Assembly: GCF_000715075.1 (NCBI RefSeq) | Contig: NC_134085.1 | Location: 136,972,060 to 137,036,059 of the forward strand | DNA length: 64,000 nucleotides | Reading direction: 5' to 3' | Source: Nicotiana tabacum | Lineage: Eukaryota; Streptophyta; Magnoliopsida; Solanales; Solanaceae | Shown here: piece after piece, positions 57,947 through 64,000 of the stretch | Layout of the letters: each line of letters begins with the position of its first letter | How positions within the stretch are numbered: the first letter of the stretch is position 1 | The notes under the pieces: generated by a model | What the model saw: only the letters and a program-made list of their open reading frames with translations | What the model was told of the DNA's origin: nothing | The model's database searches: none | Made by a program: the position numbers and the translations under genes

Positions 57947-60608
57947 ATGGCGGATGTTCAAATGGCTGATGCTGAAACCTTCGCATTCCAGGCTGAGATT
58001 AACCAGTTGTTGAGTTTGATCATTAACACTTTCTACAGCAACAAGGAGATTTTCCTTCGGGAACTTATTAGCAATTCTTCTGATGCATTAGACAAGATTC
58101 GATTCGAGAGTTTGACGGATAAGAGCAAGCTTGATGCTCAACCTGAGCTCTTCATTCGCCTTGTTCCGGATAAGGCTAATAAGACCCTCTCCATTATCGA
58201 TAGCGGAATCGGCATGACTAAAGCAGGTAATCGCATTGTTCATCTACTATTACTATTCCGTTGTTTGTCCAGCGTTATATTGCTCTGTTAATCTCCAAGA
58301 GATTTATCGGTGCTAGCTTTTCGTAGACTCTTGTTTCAATGAAATTTTTATCTGTATGCATATGTTGCTGTAGTTTAATGTTAGGAAAGTGTGTCTGTAT
58401 TACTCTTGTTTCGGAGAATGAATTTAATTTGTGTGTCTGATTTGAAAACGTATATTCATATCAAAGTACTGGTGGTATTGTCATGATTTTCCCATTAATC
58501 CTTGGAGAAAATTTAATCTCACATATCGACGCATGCAGTTTAACTATCTAGCACTAATCGATTGATTGATGGCAGTGGTTCATACTCTAGGAGGAGGATG
58601 GTTGAGTTGATTTATAAGGACCTCCGGATTTAGTTGTAGAATGGATACTGATGACTCTGTTTTTTTTCTGTTGGTTCGAGTAGATTTGGTCAACAATTTG
58701 GGTACAATTGCAAGGTCCGGCACAAAGGAATTTATGGAAGCGTTGCAGGCTGGAGCTGATGTTAGTATGATTGGCCAATTTGGTGTTGGTTTCTATTCTG
58801 CTTACCTCGTAGCAGAGAAGGTCATTGTGACCACCAAGCACAACGATGATGAGCAGTATGTCTGGGAATCACAAGCCGGTGGTTCATTTACTGTTACAAG
58901 GGATGTCGATGGAGAGCAATTGGGCAGAGGAACTAAAATAACTCTCTTCCTTAAAGAGGACCAGGTAAGCAGCACTACTTAACTGCAGGAATGGTTATGT
59001 TAAAATTCATTTGTCCTAATTTAGAGGTTGTTGTAATTAATTTTGATTTAATTACAGCTGGAGTACTTGGAGGAGAGGAGAATCAAGGATTTAGTGAAGA
59101 AGCACTCTGAATTCATTAGCTACCCTATTTATCTCTGGACTGAGAAGACAACCGAGAAAGAAATCAGTGATGATGAAGATGATGAGCCCAAGAAAGATGA
59201 GGAGGGTGCTGTTGAGGAGGTCGACGAGGATAAAGAGAAGGAGAAAGGCAAGAAAAAGAAGATTAAAGAGGTTTCTCATGAGTGGCAGCTCATTAACAAG
59301 CAGAAACCTATCTGGTTGCGCAAACCAGAGGAGATCACCAAGGATGAGTATGCCTCTTTCTACAAGAGCTTGACCAATGACTGGGAGGAGCACCTTGCTG
59401 TCAAACACTTCTCTGTTGAGGGGCAGCTTGAATTCAAGGCAATCCTCTTTGTGCCCAAGAGAGCTCCTTTTGATCTTTTTGACACCCGAAAGAAGATGAA
59501 CAACATTAAGCTTTATGTCAGGAGGGTGTTCATTATGGACAACTGCGAGGAACTTATCCCTGAGTACCTCGGATTTGTGAAGGGTGTTGTTGATTCTGAT
59601 GACTTGCCTCTCAACATCTCTCGTGAGATGCTACAGCAGAACAAGATTCTCAAGGTGATTAGGAAGAACCTCGTGAAGAAATGTATTGAGATGTTCAATG
59701 AGATTGCTGAGAATAAGGAGGACTATAACAAGTTCTATGAGGCTTTCTCAAAGAACTTGAAGTTGGGTATTCATGAGGACAGCCAGAACAGAGCCAAGTT
59801 GGCTGACCTTCTTCGTTACCACTCCACCAAGAGTGGCGATGAGATGACCAGTCTCAAGGATTATGTCACCAGAATGAAGGAGGGCCAAAAAGACATCTAT
59901 TATATCACTGGAGAAAGCAAGAAGGCAGTGGAGAACTCTCCATTCTTGGAACGTCTCAAGAAGAAAGGATATGAAGTGCTCTACATGGTTGATGCCATCG
60001 ATGAATATGCAGTCGGGCAGCTGAAAGAATATGATGGTAAGAAGCTAGTCTCTGCTACGAAGGAGGGACTGAAGCTTGATGATGACAGTGAAGAAGAGAA
60101 GAAGAAAAAGGAGGAGAAGAAAAAGTCTTTTGAGAACCTTTGCAAGATCATTAAAGACATCCTTGGCGACAAAGTTGAGAAGGTGGTTGTGTCTGACAGG
60201 ATTGTTGATTCTCCTTGTTGCTTGGTTACTGGCGAATATGGTTGGACAGCCAATATGGAAAGGATCATGAAGGCTCAGGCCTTGAGGGACAGCAGCATGA
60301 GCTCTTACATGTCCAGCAAGAAGACAATGGAAATTAACCCCGACAATGGAATCATGGAAGAACTGCGTAAGAGAGCTGAGGCTGACAAAAATGACAAATC
60401 AGTGAAGGATCTTGTGTTGTTGCTCTTTGAGACTGCGCTACTGACATCTGGTTTTAGTCTTGATGACCCTAACACTTTTGCTGCAAGGATTCACAGGATG
60501 CTGAAGTTGGGTCTGAGCATTGACGAGGAAGAGGAAGCTGTTGAAGATGCGGATATGCCTGCACTGGAGGAAACTGGTGAAGAAAGCAAGATGGAAGAAG
60601 TGGACTAA
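57947..60608 (+). CDS. HSP90: Cytosolic heat shock protein 90, three exons, 703 aa
   Basis: ATP-dependent cytosolic chaperone for kinases, receptors and NLR immune proteins (family knowledge). Exons: 57947-58226, 58684-58964 and 59058-60608, with GT-AG borders and matching phases (58226/58684 splits an Asp codon). The N-terminal GHKL ATPase domain (about 1-210) shows [19 protein letters not shown] from residue 32, with the catalytic Glu about 39, then [20 protein letters not shown] and [12 protein letters not shown]. An acidic/lysine-rich linker follows (about 215-265, with [13 protein letters not shown]). The middle domain has [17 protein letters not shown] with the conserved Arg. The C-terminal dimerisation domain ends in MEEVD, the dock for TPR co-chaperones. 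The length is that of cytosolic plant HSP90s and no defects are visible. Two heat-shock elements and a TATA box precede it. Which cytosolic isoform it is cannot be decided from the sequence alone. Confidence 0.97.
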
Positions 60609-62664
60609 GCACGCTGCTTGGTTTGAAGATGTCTTACATTGGATGCTGAACATACATTTTACTCTTGGTTCTCTTTTCTTCTGTTTAGTAATACCTTTTT
60701 GGCTAGTGGTTCTGATGTGTCGATTGAGCCTGTTGTGTAAGCAACTGCGTCACCTAGTTTGTGTGTAGTTTGTCTCGTCCAAGTGTTACTGTCAGAGTTT
60801 GTCATCCGATTTCTGAATGTTAATAGACTATTTCGATTATCGATATTTCCTGTTTTATACTCGGTTCTACTCTTTTCCAGGATGTACAGTCCAACGATTA
60901 TTCTCAAATTAACATGAATACCTGAGCTGGGCAACTTAGATTAGATGTGGTGGGTAAAGGGTAATTAAGTACTAAGTAGGGTACCCCTGAGAAAACAATT
61001 CAGGTGACTAATTGCCTGAAAGGACTAAGGTACTCTTTCAGGGTTAGTATTCTTCTTCTAGCTGATTCTCTCCCTTTAAACTGGTCAACTGAGCTAGAGT
61101 TAAATGCCCAAAATAACGTCCTTGTTGGATAATTAATTCCCTAAAGACCCCTATGCGAGACATTTAAACATATAAAATCTTAACTACGTGGAGTAACACT
61201 CTTATACAAATAAGCTGATCTTGCAATGTCCAAAAATTATGCTTAACAAACTTTAGAATTTTAATAAAAGCAAATGCAATAATACCGAGGCTTCACGATA
61301 AACTATTGGAAGATATGAACGTATGAAAAAGGTCCACTGAAGTAAGAAAAGAAAAGAATTATGTAGACCAACATTAAAACATGATTCAGATTTCGACTGC
61401 CTATATTAATGGTGTTACATAATCTTTTTAAAAGGAAGCCATTTTGACATATTTCACAAAAGTCGTGTAGGTAATAAAAATTGAACCGCTACTCCTTTTA
61501 GCGTATACCAAAAATTTACTTCCTCTGTTATTTGTTTAGTATTCTAAATTTAAATTTTTCACTTTTATTTGTTAGTTTTTCTTTTTTTTTTCTGTTATAT
61601 CCACAGTGTTAATTACTGATTTCAAATCAATTTCAAATCTTTGATATTATGATAGGTAGAGACCATCTTCTCAAGTAATTTTTTTGTTTCTCCTCTTTGC
61701 TTTGTTTTTTTTCTTTCTTTTGGAGTGTTAACTAACGGCAAGGAAACTTACCATAACCTGTAACCTTGCGACTATTTTGAAGAATTTCAACCTTGCGACT
61801 CCTTCGCAGACCTTTTAAAGAAAGTTTTCCAAAATACAACAGAAGTCTTTTCAGTCATTAAGAACAGTTCTGAGGCTATGCTCTGAAAGTTTCCAGCAAA
61901 TAGCAAAACTTTTACAAACTGATTTTTTTTTAATCTAAACGCGTTTGTGTTTTCTCAAAATAAAATTGTTCAAAGTATATGTCTAAAGACTGTTTTAACC
62001 CACCCAAGTACGCATACGATATGTCAGTAAGCAGGGGGAGATACCTCCCACTCCCCTGCGGTCATTGCTTTCTTTTCTTGCTCTGCAATCTTCTTTCCAC
62101 TTATAGTATAAGAACAGTTCACGTTTTTTAGCCCTTGTAAACATTTCACATCTCTGTAATAGCAAAAGTGCAAAACAATGTGAATATGTAATCGTCTCTA
62201 CATATTCACCTGGAGTTCCACTCATTTTCTCAAATCAAGTCTTTTAATCTCCTCCTTCTACACTGGTACATTCTGATATAAATGTGCAATAACTAGGGCT
62301 TTTTACAGAACATACACATCACATTAGCGATTCAGAAGAGTTGATTCGGTTCCAAGTGTTAAATTTGATAAGTCTCTTATTTTCGGAAGCTGTAGCGGAA
62401 AGTTACAGGCGGAAACTGTGGAGGTAGGGGGCTATAGTTGTACGAACTTGTACTGACTGTGAAAATTTGAGCAACGACTTCGGAATGGGTGTGGAAATTG
62501 AAGAACACAGCTCAGGAGAGCGGTTGGAATCGGAGAGAACTATTACAGAGATTTTAAAGTGACTAACGTTTTCTTACTCTTTTTTATTTTTATTTTCGCT
62601 TCTATATCCAATTGCAAGTATTACACTGATTAACATAAATTTTTGTTTGATACTTGTGCTGCAG
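60609..62664. other. HSP90 3' region and intergenic sequence
   Basis: The first 250-300 bp probably hold the HSP90 3' UTR; no clear AATAAA was found. The rest is AT-rich without recognisable genes. The stretch from about 62310 to 62560 is less AT-rich and probably includes the promoter and a 5' UTR exon of the next gene, because that gene's first coding exon opens with a TGCTGCAG acceptor at 62664. A 76-codon minus-strand frame at 61995-62225 has no recognisable motif. Confidence 0.45.
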
Positions 62665-62695
62665 AGATTCTAGGATTACGTACACTAAAGCATTC

Positions 62696-63865
62696 ATGTT
62701 ATCATTGATTAACCTGCAAATTTGTAAGGAGTTACCCAAGGATTTTGATTCATCAGTTTTACGGTAAGTGAAATGTCGCAACTTTAATTGCTTGATGTCG
62801 TCTCTGCTAATTTTGCTTTATTGTTCCGTTATGCTTTAATTAAGTTGTTCTCTATGCTTTAACTGCGAGAAAAAGTGCCGAACTGCTTAATTATTGCTTA
62901 TAAAAGAAGATACTTCGCGTGACTTTATTTACTTGCGACTAGCGGTTCTAAATTAAGATGAACACTTCCATTTACAGCTGAGAAATTTGATGTCGAAAAC
63001 TATGTTCCGCTCTTTTACATTCAATTGCTGGTAAAAATTTCTCTGCTTATCGCAACAAAAAGAAAAAAATGAAACGAAGAAAGAAATAGAATAATCACAG
63101 CGTAGGTTGACTTATTGACTCGTGATAATTGACGCTGATCTTACAGGTTTAATAACTAGTTACTATTAATTTATATTTGGTGACTAGTTCTTTCTGCATC
63201 TTGTAATTGCTTCCCTAACAGCGAACTTGATGGTGCATCTGAGTATAAGCTGGAAATGCAACAGACATCTGCGGTCCTACCTCCGTATGCTTCAAACAAT
63301 TCTTATATTGATCCTTCAACTGTTATTAGATGTGATTTGGTTGCTGCTTCTCGAGGATCTTGTGGAAGATGGGAGAAACAATGTTCACGGTTGAACACAC
63401 AGAATAGTCCACAGGGAAGCTGTGATTCAGGTCTTTGACAATAGTTGTTATGATGCATTGAATTAGTTCTCTTACTTTATGATCGATTAAATCCAATCCT
63501 TGATATGTCAAACTTATTATGCAGAGTGCCCTCAAATTGTATAATCAAGTTAGTTTCAGAAACAGTCAGGTTTTTTATGTAACAGGAGGTTCTGCTAGAT
63601 TACATTCACTTGGTTAAATCAATGTTTCAATAACACACTTTATCTTTCTTCATGTATCTGGATGTTGCATGCATACCTCTCAAATGCCCAGTGTATAGAT
63701 GGTTCACTAGTTATGAGTAGATAAGAACCTGTTATACTACCCATAGGTCTATTCTGATGATAGACATGTAATGCAGATTCCAGGGTGCAGAATGATCGTT
63801 CTGGGATTTTGGGATCAATTCTTAGTAAGAGCAAGAACCCTTATCGTCCACCACAGTCCTACAAG
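62696..63865 (+). CDS. Unrecognised protein, first coding exons (runs off the right edge)
   Basis: Three coding exons splice in frame: 62696-62763 (in an exon starting at 62665, so the 5' UTR is split by an intron), 63222-63430 and 63777-63865. All have canonical borders; the donors are GTAAGT, GTCTTT and GTCAGG. The product starts MLSLINLQICKELPKDFDSS and continues with SSVLRELDGASEYKLEMQQT, then a Ser/Asn/Cys-rich low-complexity part (LPPYASNNSYIDPSTVIRC), CGRWEKQCSRLNTQNSPQGS and RVQNDRSGILGSILSKSKN followed by PYRPPQSYK. No domain, TM segment or signal is evident in these 122 residues. The GTCTTT donor is weak, so the end of the second coding exon is the least certain. I do not recognise the family and do not guess a function. 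Confidence 0.6.
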
Positions 63866-64000
63866 GTCAGGTTATTATGCACTCAAGATTGGTCATGATT
63901 ATGGCTCCTGTATTGCTCTACTATGTCTCTAGTGCAAAGCAAAAACTCTCTATTCACAATATGCTTAAAGAATAAACCAACCCATTCCATGAGGTGCATG
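63866..64000. other. Intron of the unrecognised gene
   Basis: It follows the GTCAGG donor. No further exon is visible before the window edge. Confidence 0.5.

Noticed and set aside
61995..62225. 76-codon minus-strand ORF between HSP90 and the next gene
   Set aside because: No recognised motif and no gene structure around it. A real small gene cannot be excluded but is not supported.

Overview
This is a piece of a repeat-rich plant nuclear genome. The organism is most likely a member of the Solanaceae, and Nicotiana is my best guess. The evidence is the spliced plant-type genes, the cytosolic HSP90, and long LTRs opening TGTCACGACCC, RTE-type LINE tails and CAGTGGCGGAGCC MITEs, all of which I associate with that family. 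No database search was possible. All exon coordinates come from reading splice sites and protein similarity by eye.

Genes. Two glutaminyl-peptide cyclotransferase (QC) paralogues lie on the minus strand: the 5' half of one at 1-1796, running off the left edge, and a complete 11-exon copy at 14696-21442. Between them is a decayed receptor-like kinase (11850-13816) that has lost its P-loop, HRD and DFG residues. At the right end are an intact three-exon cytosolic HSP90 gene (57947-60608, plus strand) with heat-shock elements and a TATA box, and the first coding exons of an unrecognised gene (62696-63865, plus strand) that leaves the window.

Transposons. Most of the rest is nested transposons, many of which can be delimited exactly by target-site duplications (TSDs). 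At 3639-9502 a 2.9 kb solo LTR (TSD TATTT) is split by a second, inverted one (4024-6935, TSD GTAGC). At 24117-38355 there is a 14 kb LTR retrotransposon with about 3 kb, nearly identical LTRs and no gag or pol. Its interior is built from minisatellites whose units are short inverted repeats. At 40520-51478 a solo LTR (TSD GTAAC) holds a second (41388-48714, TSD TCTGT/TCGGT), which holds a third (41918-46340, TSD CTTAC). A separate Copia-like LTR (49453-50751, TSD GAAAT) also sits inside the outer one. At 52132-53812 there is a Gypsy 5' LTR with primer-binding site and the first codons of gag.

Smaller insertions. These are a 5'-truncated RTE LINE (38542-40318), three LINE/SINE 3' tails with TSDs, three hAT-type non-autonomous elements with TSDs, and Helitron-like candidates.

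The most interesting unlisted structure is in the non-coding parts of the retroelements. The LTRs share a co-varying hairpin at their 5' end. They carry arrays of short GC-core palindromes at the same LTR position but with different cores, and minisatellites at the same LTR position with unrelated sequence. The internal region of the 14 kb element contains a tandem array of about 28 stem-loop half-units with compensatory stem changes.
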